From positions 1 through 38,571 of the IMG/VR virus record IMGVR_UViG_3300008117_000319: DNA of 38,571 nt, one strand, 5' to 3'. The position numbers and the translations under genes are program-made. Positions 1 through 7,863 of this stretch are shown here, piece after piece. The notes below the pieces were generated by a model that was not told where the DNA came from, ran no database searches, and saw only the letters and a program-made list of their open reading frames with translations. The stretch comes from a virus. Every line of letters begins with the position of its first letter. The stretch's first letter is position 1.

Positions 1-1722
1 TTTGCGGCAGCGGATGGGGAGTTCAATGATATTTCCGATGACATTTTCGACAACCTCGATGCTCTGTCTGACGCCATTGACAACATGGATGAAGGCGGCG
101 AGGGCGAGGGCACGGGCGAAGGGTATGGTGAATATTCCAGCGATACTCCAGGTAGTGGCAAGACGCTGCAGGATGTTATAGACCAGCTTCGCGCCGCAGG
201 TAAGGATAATGCTGCCGACAAGCTGGAACGCATGTCCAAGAGCAATGCCTATCGTAGGATGATGACGGAATGGGCTGAGAATCAGGAAATGGGATCCATC
301 ACTGACGAGGCTCTTGAGGCTAATCAGGAAAAGCTCATTGATGAGGATGCCTATCCTAATACATATATTTTCTGGCCTGAATTGAATCACAAGGATTATG
401 TAATCCCTGCCCGTGTGGTGCATCAGCAGATGCGGTCTGAATACAAGCCGGAATATTTGGCGAAGGAGAATGACCTATACAACACCTTCATGAGCACCAA
501 TCGTAATTACATTAAGTATTTGGTTAAGGAGTTTGAGCTAAAGCGAAATGCCAAGCAGTTCGCCAAGGCGCGTGTTAGCAAGACGGGTAAGCTGAACACG
601 GAAAAACTTTGGCGCTATCAGATTTCAGAGGATCTGTTCCTACAGTCAACCGAAATTCCCAATGGGAAGAATCATGGAATGCTTATGGTTATTGATTTGT
701 CAAGTTCCATGACTGAAAACATGGCAGGTACCATTGAGCAAATCATTAATCTTTCCATGTTTTGCCGAAAGGTGAATATCCCCTTCGATGTGTATGGGTT
801 CATTGACACCTCAGCTGAAAAGGATTTCATGTTGTCGGGTATTACACGCTCTGAGAGCAAGCATCCAATTTTCGGTACGATGTATCGCACATGTCCTAAC
901 GACAATCGTGACCGATCCATTCAAATTAACAATGTTGATTTTCGCTTGAAGCAGTTGCTCCATTATAACATGGGTGCTGCAGAATTTAACGTGTCGGTGA
1001 AAAATCTTCTTCTCTTGGCTAACGCCTATAAGCGTTCGGCAAACTATTACTATTATTCTTCAAGCTCCCACCATGTCCCCCCTTCGATGCATTTGGGTGG
1101 GACTCCATTGAACGACGCTGTTTTGGTTCTTCGCTCGCTTGCTGAGGAATTCAAGAAAAACACCCGTGTGGAAATTCTAAACACGGTACTGCTTACTGAC
1201 GGTGAAGCATCATATGGATTGGCGTTCAAGGATGGTGAGCAGATGGGTAACGCCGGTGGAATGTACCGGGGTCGGATTGTGATTGAGGATCGCAAGACAA
1301 AGAAGCAGGTCATGGTGTCGAAGTGTGGTAACATCACGTTGGCACTTCTTGAAATGTATCGGCAGCATACAGGTTCGCGGGTGGTGGGTTTCTATCTGAT
1401 GTCAGGTCGCAACTATCGCAGTCAGGTGATGGGAACCTTGACGCGAAATAATCCTGAATTCAATCAGGAAGTGTTCGATAAGCAGTATGCCGATGAATTC
1501 GCAAAGTACAAGTATTTCGGTATGAAGCTCGCCGGGTATGATGTATACTACATGGTGCCAGGTGATGAACTAGAAGTTGAAGATGTGGATATGGATACAG
1601 TCCTCAAGAGCTACAAGGATGGCTCAAAGAAGGGGTCTCTGCTCAAGGCATTTAAGAAAATGCAAAATACGAAAATGATTTCGCGTGTATTCTTAAATAG
1701 GTTCATTGAACAGATGGCGTAA
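1..1722 (+). CDS. CobT-like protein with C-terminal VWA domain (5' partial)
   Basis: The frame is open from base 1, so the start lies off the left edge; 573 residues are visible. An acidic Gly/Glu-rich stretch (near residues 28-40 of the fragment) precedes a C-terminal von Willebrand A domain. Its metal-site (MIDAS) residues are visible: DLSSS from D232, the Thr of GGTPLND at T368 and the Asp of LLTDGEA at D400. An acidic linker plus VWA domain is the layout of CobT, which with the AAA+ ring CobS serves the CobN cobaltochelatase of aerobic B12 synthesis. The next gene is a CobS-like AAA+ protein, which supports the pairing. Phage members could instead be a generic MoxR/VWA-type remodelling pair, since no CobN is present here. 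VWA fold: very sure. CobT role: moderate. Confidence 0.8.
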   Translation, partial: FAAADGEFNDISDDIFDNLDALSDAIDNMDEGGEGEGTGEGYGEYSSDTPGSGKTLQDVIDQLRAAGKDNAADKLERMSKSNAYRRMMTEWAENQEMGSITDEALEANQEKLIDEDAYPNTYIFWPELNHKDYVIPARVVHQQMRSEYKPEYLAKENDLYNTFMSTNRNYIKYLVKEFELKRNAKQFAKARVSKTGKLNTEKLWRYQISEDLFLQSTEIPNGKNHGMLMVIDLSSSMTENMAGTIEQIINLSMFCRKVNIPFDVYGFIDTSAEKDFMLSGITRSESKHPIFGTMYRTCPNDNRDRSIQINNVDFRLKQLLHYNMGAAEFNVSVKNLLLLANAYKRSANYYYYSSSSHHVPPSMHLGGTPLNDAVLVLRSLAEEFKKNTRVEILNTVLLTDGEASYGLAFKDGEQMGNAGGMYRGRIVIEDRKTKKQVMVSKCGNITLALLEMYRQHTGSRVVGFYLMSGRNYRSQVMGTLTRNNPEFNQEVFDKQYADEFAKYKYFGMKLAGYDVYYMVPGDELEVEDVDMDTVLKSYKDGSKKGSLLKAFKKMQNTKMISRVFLNRFIEQMA

Positions 1723-1729
1723 TACTGTG

Positions 1730-1774
1730 AAGCCCTACGTAAGTTGTTGAAAAATAAGCACTTACGTAGGGCTT
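1730..1774 (+). terminator. 15-bp perfect inverted repeat (terminator-like hairpin) overlapping the next -35 box
   Basis: Arms 1730-1744 and 1760-1774 are perfectly complementary (AAGCCCTACGTAAGT and its complement) around a 15-nt loop. It starts 7 bases after the stop codon of the VWA gene, so it can end that transcript. No T-tract follows; the last two bases of the right arm are the first two bases of TTGACA. It could equally be an operator. Confidence 0.6.
1739..1765 (+). repeat. 27-bp promoter-upstream element, copy 1
   Basis: GTAAGTTGTTG, then four A/T bases, then ATAAGCACTTAC. The same element occurs at 14786-14812 and 33639-33665, each time 7-8 bp before a TTGACA box. Here it forms the core of a longer perfect inverted repeat. 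Confidence 0.75.
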
Positions 1775-1801
1775 GACAGACGAGAGAAATGGTGTTATAT
1801 T
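1773..1801 (+). promoter_or_regulatory. Early sigma70-like promoter for the cobS-like gene
   Basis: TTGACA (1773-1778), 17-bp spacer, TATATT (1796-1801). The predicted transcript starts near 1808, about 45 bases before the chosen ATG at 1854. Confidence 0.75.
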
Positions 1802-1853
1802 TATAGTATAATCTGAGATGTACACTTCATCATTCAAGCACACAGGAGTAAAC

Positions 1854-2984
1854 ATGACCCGACTCATTGATGCCCTTCGCGCTACTGGTAAGACCGAGTT
1901 TTCTCGTCCTGATGTTCTCACGGTCGCCCGTGAGGTGGGTGAAAGTCCCAATGTGTTTTTGAATGACCCAGCATACAAGGTTCGGCGCGGCGTCTATGCC
2001 ATCACGCCTACAAGCACTTCAAATTATACGCCTATTCAGGCAGAGGCACCTATTGTGAGTAATGCATCTACAATGTATCTATCGCAGCCGAAGCTCAAGA
2101 TTGAGGTGGACAACCTTGTACCAAACAAGGATAGCACCTATGTACCTTTCGGGTTTCATAAGGATCTCATGACCATCCTCGCCTCCAAGCAATTCTATCC
2201 CGTGTTCATTACAGGATTGTCTGGTAATGGTAAGACCACCATGGTGGAGCAGGTGTGTGCCGCATTGAAGCGTGAGTGTATCCGTGTCAACGTCACCATT
2301 GAAACTGACGAGGATGACCTCATTGGAGGCAATACTCTTGTGGATGGCAACGTGGTGTATCGTGAAGGTCCCGTGACCATTGGGATGAAGCGCGGCGCTG
2401 TGGTCATTCTGGACGAGAGCGACCGCGGCAGTAACAAGCTGATGTGCCTACAGGCAATCCTTGAAGGAAAGCCGTATTTCAATAAAAAGACGGGCGAGAT
2501 TATTCACCCTGCCCCAGGTTTCAATATCGTGGCAACGGGTAACACCAAGGGTCAGGGTTCTGACGATGGTAAGTACATGTCCGCACAGATTCTGGACGAT
2601 GCACTCCTCGAGCGTTTCGCTGTGACCATCGAACAGGAGTATCCTAACTCCCGGGTGGAGAAGAAGATTATCATGAAGAAGATGGAGCGTGTGGAAAAGG
2701 TGGATGAGGATTTTGCCGACAAGCTGGTGGCATGGGCAGAAATCATTCGTAAGACGTTCATGGAGGGTGCTGTGGATGAACTCATCTCCACGCGGCGTCT
2801 GGAGCATATCGTGAACGCCTACGCTATGTTTGGTGACCGTCTCAAGGCAATCAATCTCTGTATTGCTCGATTCAATTCTGAGACCAAGGCGAGCTTTCTC
2901 GACCTCTATACAAAGGTGGATGCAGGTGTCACGATGACCCCAGCCGAACAGGCTGAGGGGTATCCCGATGACATTCCCTTCTAA
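1854..2984 (+). CDS. cobS: CobS-like AAA+ ATPase (MoxR/CobS type)
   Basis: A 376-residue AAA+ ATPase. Walker A is GLSGNGKTT (121-129), Walker B is VVILDESDR (183-191), the sensor-1 Asn lies in ATGNT, and an arginine-finger-like LLERF follows. CobS rings use ATP to help CobN insert cobalt into the corrin ring. CobS homologues are known auxiliary genes of T4-like marine phages. The start at 1854 is chosen because AGGAG (1844-1848) sits 5 bases upstream; an in-frame ATG at 1818 would lie only about 10 bases from the predicted transcript start. The CobT-like VWA protein lies upstream, and a B12-dependent RNR is encoded about 25 kb downstream. The fold is certain; the cobaltochelatase role is inferred. 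Confidence 0.87.
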   Translation: MTRLIDALRATGKTEFSRPDVLTVAREVGESPNVFLNDPAYKVRRGVYAITPTSTSNYTPIQAEAPIVSNASTMYLSQPKLKIEVDNLVPNKDSTYVPFGFHKDLMTILASKQFYPVFITGLSGNGKTTMVEQVCAALKRECIRVNVTIETDEDDLIGGNTLVDGNVVYREGPVTIGMKRGAVVILDESDRGSNKLMCLQAILEGKPYFNKKTGEIIHPAPGFNIVATGNTKGQGSDDGKYMSAQILDDALLERFAVTIEQEYPNSRVEKKIIMKKMERVEKVDEDFADKLVAWAEIIRKTFMEGAVDELISTRRLEHIVNAYAMFGDRLKAINLCIARFNSETKASFLDLYTKVDAGVTMTPAEQAEGYPDDIPF

Positions 2985-2994
2985 TAGGTGATAT

Positions 2995-3606
2995 ATGGAA
3001 AACCCAATGGTGAATTATTCTAAAATCATCGCTGAAACAAATAGTAAAATGTATAATGTTCGGGATGAATATAAGAATAATAGTGTTGAAGAAAACATTG
3101 CCATTTGCAATAAGGAACACTTGAAGTTCTCGGTGGGGTGTATTAACATTACAGGAGAACTCAACATTGGGATGATGATTCGGTCAGCGTGTCTATTGGG
3201 TGCAGAGAATTTCTATATCTTTGGGCGTAATAAGTTTGACAGACGCAGCACAGTTGGTGCTGAGAATTATATTAACATCGTTCAATATAGTTATGACGAC
3301 CCGATACACGCCGACGCCGAAATCAATGAACGATTGGAATATATGTTGAAGTGGAACACTGTGGTGTTGTGTGAACAGGGCGGCGATGAAATTGGATCAC
3401 GAAAAATGGCGTTGAAATATTCGGAAGAAATAATAAATCCGTTGTTCGTATTCGGTTCAGAGAGTCATGGTATTCCTCCGCTAATAACTACTAATGAACA
3501 CTTTTATAAAGTGAGTATTCCTCAACGTGGAGTCCTTCGTTCGTTTAACGTGAGTGCTGCCATGAATATCATTGTGTGGGATTACATCAAGGAGATGCAT
3601 CTATGA
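2995..3606 (+). CDS. SPOUT-family (TrmH/SpoU) RNA 2'-O-ribose methyltransferase
   Basis: 203 residues with the three TrmH-family motifs: N-x-G-x3-R (NIGMMIRSACLLGA) in motif 1, VFGSESHGIP in motif 2, and SIPQRG followed by SFNVSAAMNI in motif 3, which form the AdoMet-binding knot. These enzymes methylate ribose 2'-O in tRNA or rRNA. It follows the cobS-like gene by 10 bases and overlaps the next small gene by ATGA, so it belongs to the same operon. The substrate is unknown; host tRNA, phage tRNA (a cluster lies at 37198-38310) and rRNA are all possible. Confidence 0.85.
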   Translation: MENPMVNYSKIIAETNSKMYNVRDEYKNNSVEENIAICNKEHLKFSVGCINITGELNIGMMIRSACLLGAENFYIFGRNKFDRRSTVGAENYINIVQYSYDDPIHADAEINERLEYMLKWNTVVLCEQGGDEIGSRKMALKYSEEIINPLFVFGSESHGIPPLITTNEHFYKVSIPQRGVLRSFNVSAAMNIIVWDYIKEMHL

Positions 3607-3758
3607 TTACCGCTATCAAATTCTGGATTGCAAAAGTCCTGGCTGACATGATTATGTTCGTGGCAATTTTTGGTGTGCTTTTTCTATTTTATGCTATTAT
3701 GATGGCGTGGGTTAAATGGGACGTTTATCGGATACGGAAAACTTTGAAGAAACTATGA
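3603..3758 (+). CDS. Small membrane protein, 51 aa
   Basis: 51 residues with one long hydrophobic stretch (about residues 11-35) and a basic C-terminus ending RKTLKKL, predicting a single-span inner-membrane protein with a cytoplasmic basic tail. The start ATG overlaps the methyltransferase stop (ATGA), and GGAG lies about 10 bases upstream. It overlaps the following membrane-protein gene in the same way. No family is recognised; a role in host-membrane takeover or superinfection exclusion would be a guess. Confidence 0.6.
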   Translation: MITAIKFWIAKVLADMIMFVAIFGVLFLFYAIMMAWVKWDVYRIRKTLKKL

Positions 3759-4027
3759 AATTGACAAAACTTAAAGAAGCGGGTGTACTATTTTTAATTC
3801 AGCTCTTGAATTATTCCATATGGTGTATTAACTTTCGTGCAGTTGCCGATACACATTATCATACCGCAGCAGCCAGTGATTTTATGCTCGCGTCTATACA
3901 ATTTTTTGTGATTCGAAAAATTGCTCAGGGTCAAGATAAGTGGCATCAATGGTTAGGATATGCCTTGGGTAGTGTGGGTGGTAGTTACTTAGGTATTTGG
4001 ATTTCTGCAACATTCTTTAATGGTTAA
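3755..4027 (+). CDS. Small membrane protein, 90 aa
   Basis: 90 residues with two or three hydrophobic segments (about 10-26, 42-52 and 68-87; the last is Gly/Ser-rich with GSVGGSYLG). The start at 3755 overlaps the upstream stop codon (ATGA) and fits translational coupling better than the longer in-frame form from 3716. It probably acts at the membrane with its 51-residue neighbour. I do not recognise the family. Confidence 0.6.
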   Translation: MKLTKLKEAGVLFLIQLLNYSIWCINFRAVADTHYHTAAASDFMLASIQFFVIRKIAQGQDKWHQWLGYALGSVGGSYLGIWISATFFNG

Positions 4028-4028
4028 T

Positions 4029-4196
4029 ATGAACTTGACAAAGGACGAACTACTTGTTATGTTAAAGAAGGCCTATTTACGAGGCATTTGGGAACATACA
4101 AACCAAAAAGTAATATCGCGTATTAATATGAAGGATCCACACCGGATGTTAAATATTCCGGATTCTGTTGTTGAAGATTTAATTGAGGAGAAATAA
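4029..4196 (+). CDS. Hypothetical protein, 55 aa
   Basis: A 55-residue ORF that starts one base after the previous stop and ends two bases before the next ATG, filling the gap exactly. It is hydrophilic with mixed charge (starts MNLTKDELLVMLKKAY, ends with an acidic EDLIEEK). The tight spacing and same-strand context support a real gene. No family is recognised. Confidence 0.5.
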   Translation: MNLTKDELLVMLKKAYLRGIWEHTNQKVISRINMKDPHRMLNIPDSVVEDLIEEK

Positions 4197-4198
4197 TT

Positions 4199-4561
4199 AT
4201 GGCTAAGGCAGCATCACCGAGGTATCCCACGTTTGTTGTGTATGAAGGATATGACAGGGCTCTTGCTCTAGAGTCAGTGGGAAAGGGTTGGGCATCACTC
4301 ATCAATGAAGTATTTGATTTCATTGAACAGCAAAAGATTACGAACATTCGTATCATCCAAGTGAAGGAGAAGTGGGGCGGACTTCGCATCTACACCGACC
4401 TGATTCATGATGTTTTGGATGAAAAAATTCGTGACGCTGAACGGCGTAGCTTTACAATTTGTGAAGTCTCAGGTGCACCGGGCAAGCTCCGTAACTGCAA
4501 TGGATGGTATCGCACGTTGTCTGATGCTGAAGGTGGACAATATCCTGTGGTACAGGCATAA
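4199..4561 (+). CDS. Conserved phage protein, 120 aa
   Basis: 120 residues including VKEKWGGLRIY and a C-terminal CEVSGAPGKLRN followed by GWYRTLSD. I recognise this as a family of small phage and bacterial proteins whose relatives often carry a CxxCG-PG zinc-knuckle-like motif. Here the second Cys is replaced (CEVSG), so metal binding is probably lost. The stop overlaps the next ATG (TAATG). Function unknown. Confidence 0.6.
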   Translation: MAKAASPRYPTFVVYEGYDRALALESVGKGWASLINEVFDFIEQQKITNIRIIQVKEKWGGLRIYTDLIHDVLDEKIRDAERRSFTICEVSGAPGKLRNCNGWYRTLSDAEGGQYPVVQA

Positions 4562-4893
4562 TGCAGACAACCATTCCCGCTACAAAAATATCAGGAACGG
4601 TGAAGATGCTCAATTATCGCTATTCTGAGGATAGAATCCTTCAGGAAATTCAGGCGTACATTAATAAGACCTATACCCAACATTATTCACGAAACAAGTT
4701 TCAAGCATCTGAATTCATTTTTGATAATGGTCACGGTGTTGGGTTTACTGTAGGTAACATCATGAAGTATGCTCAACGATATGGAAAAAAGAATGGACAT
4801 AATCGTGATGACATCTTGAAAATCATTCACTACGCTATTATGTTACTATACGTACATGACACTTACATTGAGGAGAAACAACATGAAGATTAG
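4561..4893 (+). CDS. DUF3310-like small phage protein
   Basis: 110 residues. The central part resembles DUF3310: QHYSRNKFQASEFI, then GFTVGNIMKYAQRYGKK and DILKIIHYAIMLL, matching the family pattern of HY, GN-x2-KY-x2-R-x2-K and K-x2-HY. Such proteins are frequent in phage DNA-metabolism regions, with no firm function. The start may be the ATG at 4606 (MLNYRYSED), which has AGGAA 8 bases upstream; 4561 has only coupling to the previous stop. It overlaps the clamp gene by 11 bases. Confidence 0.65.
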   Translation: MQTTIPATKISGTVKMLNYRYSEDRILQEIQAYINKTYTQHYSRNKFQASEFIFDNGHGVGFTVGNIMKYAQRYGKKNGHNRDDILKIIHYAIMLLYVHDTYIEEKQHED

Positions 4894-5563
4894 TTCCAAG
4901 ACGGTATCACTGCTACAGAGTTTCGCACAGATTAGTCCTAACCTTCTAGTGAAGGCGGGTAATAAGTTGGCAACTCGTAATGCAGTAAATAGTATTCAGG
5001 CACGGGCTGTTGTCGAGGAAACGTTTCCTCAGCAGTTCGCTATTTACGATTTGACACAGCTTCTAACACTTCTTTCAATGTCACAGACACCAGACATTGA
5101 GTTTCATGAGAAGCATCTGGTCATTCAACATGGTGATGGGCGTAATCATTCATTCAAGTTTGCAGATGAGAGTCTTGTAGCAGCTCCGTCTGATAATCCT
5201 CCGCAGCTTGAACACTTGTACTCCTTTAAGCTCACGGCATCTGACATTAACATGATTGTCAAGACGGCTTCGGTTGTATCTGCCACAATGATGAACATCG
5301 TATCAAAGAATGGTAAGGTGACATTGTTTGTGAATGATCCGAAGAATTCTACATCACATTCATTCACGCAACCTTTGGGTGACAGTGATGTGTCGTTTGA
5401 TGTCAAGATGGCAATTGATACATTCAAGATTGTTCCTGGTGAGTATAAGGTGCATGTATCACACGCCATCGCCAAGGCAGGTAAGGTATTGGTATTTTTC
5501 TTTGAATCTACAACTTCTGAACTAACATATTTGATTGCAGCCGACACTACATCAAAGGTGTAA
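4883..5563 (+). CDS. 45: Sliding clamp, DNA polymerase processivity factor (gp45)
   Basis: 226 residues, the usual length of T4-type gp45. The protein forms a trimeric ring that tethers DNA polymerase and, in T4, also activates late transcription. It is recognised by overall pattern (N-terminal MKISSKTVSLLQSFAQI, a hydrophobic core and C-terminal strands) and by its place immediately before gene 44. The start at 4883 has GAGGAG at 4870-4875; an upstream in-frame start at 4856 lies inside the previous gene and has no such site. Because the window has T4-type late promoters, the same dual role in late transcription is likely. Confidence 0.87.
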   Translation: MKISSKTVSLLQSFAQISPNLLVKAGNKLATRNAVNSIQARAVVEETFPQQFAIYDLTQLLTLLSMSQTPDIEFHEKHLVIQHGDGRNHSFKFADESLVAAPSDNPPQLEHLYSFKLTASDINMIVKTASVVSATMMNIVSKNGKVTLFVNDPKNSTSHSFTQPLGDSDVSFDVKMAIDTFKIVPGEYKVHVSHAIAKAGKVLVFFFESTTSELTYLIAADTTSKV

Positions 5564-5569
5564 TATATT

Positions 5570-6511
5570 ATGGAAGCAAATCGTGAGCAGTTTCTTTGGG
5601 TTGAAAAGTATCGTCCGCGGAAAATTTCTGATTGTATTCTTCCGCAGACATTGAAGAACACGTTCCAAGAGTTTGTGGATAAGGATAATATTCCTAACAT
5701 GCTCTTGGCGGGTACAGCAGGGACAGGTAAGACCACGATAGCCCGGGCTTTGTGTGAAGAATTAGGATGTGAGTATATTATTATCAACGGATCTGAGGAA
5801 TCAGGTATTGATGTACTCAGAACCAAGATTAAAGATTTTGCCAGTACAGTTTCTTTGGCTGGTAAAACAAAGGTCGTGATTCTTGATGAGGCAGATTATT
5901 TAAATCCTAATTCCACACAACCCGCACTTCGTGGTTTCATTGAGGAGTTTAGTAAGAATTGTCGGTTCATTTTCACTTGTAATTACAAAAATAGAATTAT
6001 TCCTCCACTACACAGTAGAACCACCGTGGTGGATTTCAAACTCTCAAAGGATGATAAGCCTGCCATGGCGGCGAAATTCTTTAAGAGAGTATCAGACATC
6101 TTGAAGGAAGAACAAGTCACGTTTGATCCGAAAGCTGTTGCTGAGGTGTTAAATAAGCACTTCCCTGATTATCGGCGTGTATTAAATGAGTTGCAACGAT
6201 ATGCCTCATCGGGTAATATTGATGCAGGTATTCTCACGAACATCAGTGATGCAAACATGAAGGAACTTCTCACGGCTCTCCGTGAAAAGGATTTCAAGAA
6301 GATGCGCGGTTGGGTTGTGAACAACATGGACAACGATCCGAACATGCTCTTTCGAAAGTTGTATGATACGTTACTCACTGAGGTGGTTCAAGTTCCTCAG
6401 TTGGTATTGCTATTGGCTGATTATCAATACAAGGCGGCGTTCGTTGCCGATGCTGAAATTAATCTAGTAGCATGTCTGACAGAAATCATGGCAGCATGTG
6501 AGATGAAGTAA
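5570..6511 (+). CDS. 44: Clamp loader large subunit (gp44)
   Basis: A 313-residue AAA+ clamp-loader ATPase. Walker A is GTAGTGKTT (48-56), Walker B is VVILDEAD (102-109), sensor 1 is in FTCNY, and the SRT of LHSRTTV stands in place of the usual SRC arginine finger. The N-terminal WVEKYRP is typical of the RFC/gp44 family. With gp62 it opens gp45 and loads it on primer-template DNA. It starts six bases after the clamp gene. Unusually, a nuclease gene separates it from gene 62. Confidence 0.93.
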   Translation: MEANREQFLWVEKYRPRKISDCILPQTLKNTFQEFVDKDNIPNMLLAGTAGTGKTTIARALCEELGCEYIIINGSEESGIDVLRTKIKDFASTVSLAGKTKVVILDEADYLNPNSTQPALRGFIEEFSKNCRFIFTCNYKNRIIPPLHSRTTVVDFKLSKDDKPAMAAKFFKRVSDILKEEQVTFDPKAVAEVLNKHFPDYRRVLNELQRYASSGNIDAGILTNISDANMKELLTALREKDFKKMRGWVVNNMDNDPNMLFRKLYDTLLTEVVQVPQLVLLLADYQYKAAFVADAEINLVACLTEIMAACEMK

Positions 6512-6523
6512 TAGGAGAATACT

Positions 6524-7015
6524 ATGAATCTTATTCCCAGTTCTTATTCGACATTTGTGACTGACCATGAAAAAGGACAAATCACACAACTAATGGCTAA
6601 GACATATTTCATTTATCGAGGTTGGGAGACATCAACTCCTGAGAATCCATCCTCTCCATATGATTTATTGATTCGTCATCCCCGAACAGGAAAGTCTTTA
6701 CTGGTACAAGTAAAGTCATTAACTAGTAAAAATAGAAGTGTTGAAACATATGCTAAAGGAAATGGTAGGGACAAGGGCTCAAAAAGAAAAAAGACAGATT
6801 ATGCCAAATGTGGTATTGATTTTCTTCTTGGGGTTGATGTTGACACTTCAAATGTCTATCTGTATCCGTTAGATTTCTATCGGGGAAAGAGTACTATCAA
6901 TGTAGATAAAAATCCTTCGTTTGATGTTGAATTCATCACAGAACGAGGATATAGAAACTTTAAGATGCACGAAGAAATTTCCACATTAGACCTACTGGCA
7001 CATGATAAATCTTGA
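6524..7015 (+). CDS. PD-(D/E)XK-fold nuclease inserted between genes 44 and 62
   Basis: 163 residues. The N-terminal half reads HEKGQITQLMAKTYFIYRGW, then SSPYDLLI, then SLLVQVKS. This is the layout of small PD-(D/E)XK nucleases: an acidic helix, D of YDLL, and QVK as the (D/E/Q)xK signature. Relatives include Holliday-junction resolvase-like and group-I-type homing enzymes. The C-terminal half (SKRKKTDYAKCGIDFLLGVD) matches the YKxxxxDxxxxxD-like tail of that group. It lies between clamp-loader subunits that are adjacent in T4, which suggests a free-standing homing or DNA-repair nuclease acquired there. AGGAG-type ribosome site precedes it. Confidence 0.65.
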   Translation: MNLIPSSYSTFVTDHEKGQITQLMAKTYFIYRGWETSTPENPSSPYDLLIRHPRTGKSLLVQVKSLTSKNRSVETYAKGNGRDKGSKRKKTDYAKCGIDFLLGVDVDTSNVYLYPLDFYRGKSTINVDKNPSFDVEFITERGYRNFKMHEEISTLDLLAHDKS

Positions 7016-7451
7016 TGGCGAAGAAATCGTAGAAGAAAAAATTGAGGAATATAAAACTCCGAAAATTAGTCCTTTCGATTTTGTGAATGCCATTCATTAC
7101 TCTAAGGATGCACTCATTGTGGATGAGTGGAGTGAGAAGCAGTATAATCCCTATCTTGTAAACAAGAGTTTAAGTTTCGGGGCAGACACAGTAATTGCTG
7201 CCAATGAAATGAATAGTCGTCCCCATCTGGAGAAACGCCTCCAGTTTGATTTTCTTATAAATATAGTGAGACCTCGAAAGAGATTCAACAAGTGGTTGAA
7301 GGCTGAAAAAGTCGAAGATATTGATGTGGTTAAACAGTATTATAAATACAATACTGAGAAAGCATTTCAGGCTCTTGCTCTTTTAACGCCAGAACAAATT
7401 CTCACAATTAAAGAAAAATTGAACACAGGTGGATTGACAAATGGCGCATGA
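7002..7451 (+). CDS. 62: Clamp loader small subunit (gp62)
   Basis: 149 residues, shorter than T4 gp62 (about 187) but like other T4-superfamily versions: SPFDFVNAIHYSKDALI, then NKSLSF, then RPRKRFNKW. The protein completes the clamp loader with four gp44 subunits. The assignment rests on these motifs and on its place immediately upstream of regA and near 44-45. It overlaps the nuclease gene by 14 bases and regA by 11. A TATAAATA octamer at 7256-7263 inside the gene could be a late promoter for regA but may be chance. Confidence 0.82.
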   Translation: MINLDGEEIVEEKIEEYKTPKISPFDFVNAIHYSKDALIVDEWSEKQYNPYLVNKSLSFGADTVIAANEMNSRPHLEKRLQFDFLINIVRPRKRFNKWLKAEKVEDIDVVKQYYKYNTEKAFQALALLTPEQILTIKEKLNTGGLTNGA

Positions 7452-7860
7452 TTTAATAAATATACCCGCAATTCCTGGGTATGAACCATTAGAAGTTAAA
7501 TTGGTGAATCCGGATGACTTCTTGAAGGTTCGTGAAACATTAACACGTATTGGTGTTGCCTCACGAAAGGATCAAACACTATACCAAAGCTGTCACATCT
7601 TACATAAGCAAGGCAGATATTTCATTGTTCACTTTAAGGAACTTTTTGCCCTTGACGGTAAGCATGCTGATTTATCAGATAACGATTTACACAGACGTAA
7701 TACAGTTGCTCATCTTCTTGAAGATTGGGGATTGGTTGACATTGTGAACCCAGACCTATGTGAAGATACCGCACCGTTATCACAAATCAAAGTACTTGCA
7801 TTTGGTGAAAAGAACAATTGGAATTTAGTAGCAAAATATAATATTGGAAAAAAGAAATAA
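7441..7860 (+). CDS. regA: RegA translational repressor
   Basis: 139 residues with the RegA signature blocks ETLTRIGVASRKDQTLYQSC, HILHKQGRYFIVHFKE and RRNTVAHLLEDWGLV. RegA binds ribosome-binding sites of many early phage mRNAs and blocks their translation. Order 45-44-62-regA is as in T4. It probably dampens its own operon and other early genes. The ATG at 7441 overlaps the end of gene 62; the residues before EPLEVKL form a short N-terminal extension compared with T4. Confidence 0.92.
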   Translation: MAHDLINIPAIPGYEPLEVKLVNPDDFLKVRETLTRIGVASRKDQTLYQSCHILHKQGRYFIVHFKELFALDGKHADLSDNDLHRRNTVAHLLEDWGLVDIVNPDLCEDTAPLSQIKVLAFGEKNNWNLVAKYNIGKKK

Positions 7861-7863
7861 GAC

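Noticed and set aside
1818-1853. Longer N-terminus of the CobS-like protein from ATG 1818
   Set aside because: It lies about 10 bases from the predicted transcript start with no ribosome site, while ATG 1854 has AGGAG 5 bases upstream.
2195-2807. Minus-strand ORFs opposite the cobS-like gene
   Set aside because: They mirror a strongly conserved AAA+ gene, lack ribosome sites, and no real gene in the window uses the minus strand. The same applies to all other minus-strand frames.
7256-7263. TATAAATA inside gene 62 (and another at 36425-36432 inside rnh) as late promoters
   Set aside because: Exact octamers, but within coding sequence of early genes; chance matches are expected in AT-rich DNA and no late gene follows directly.
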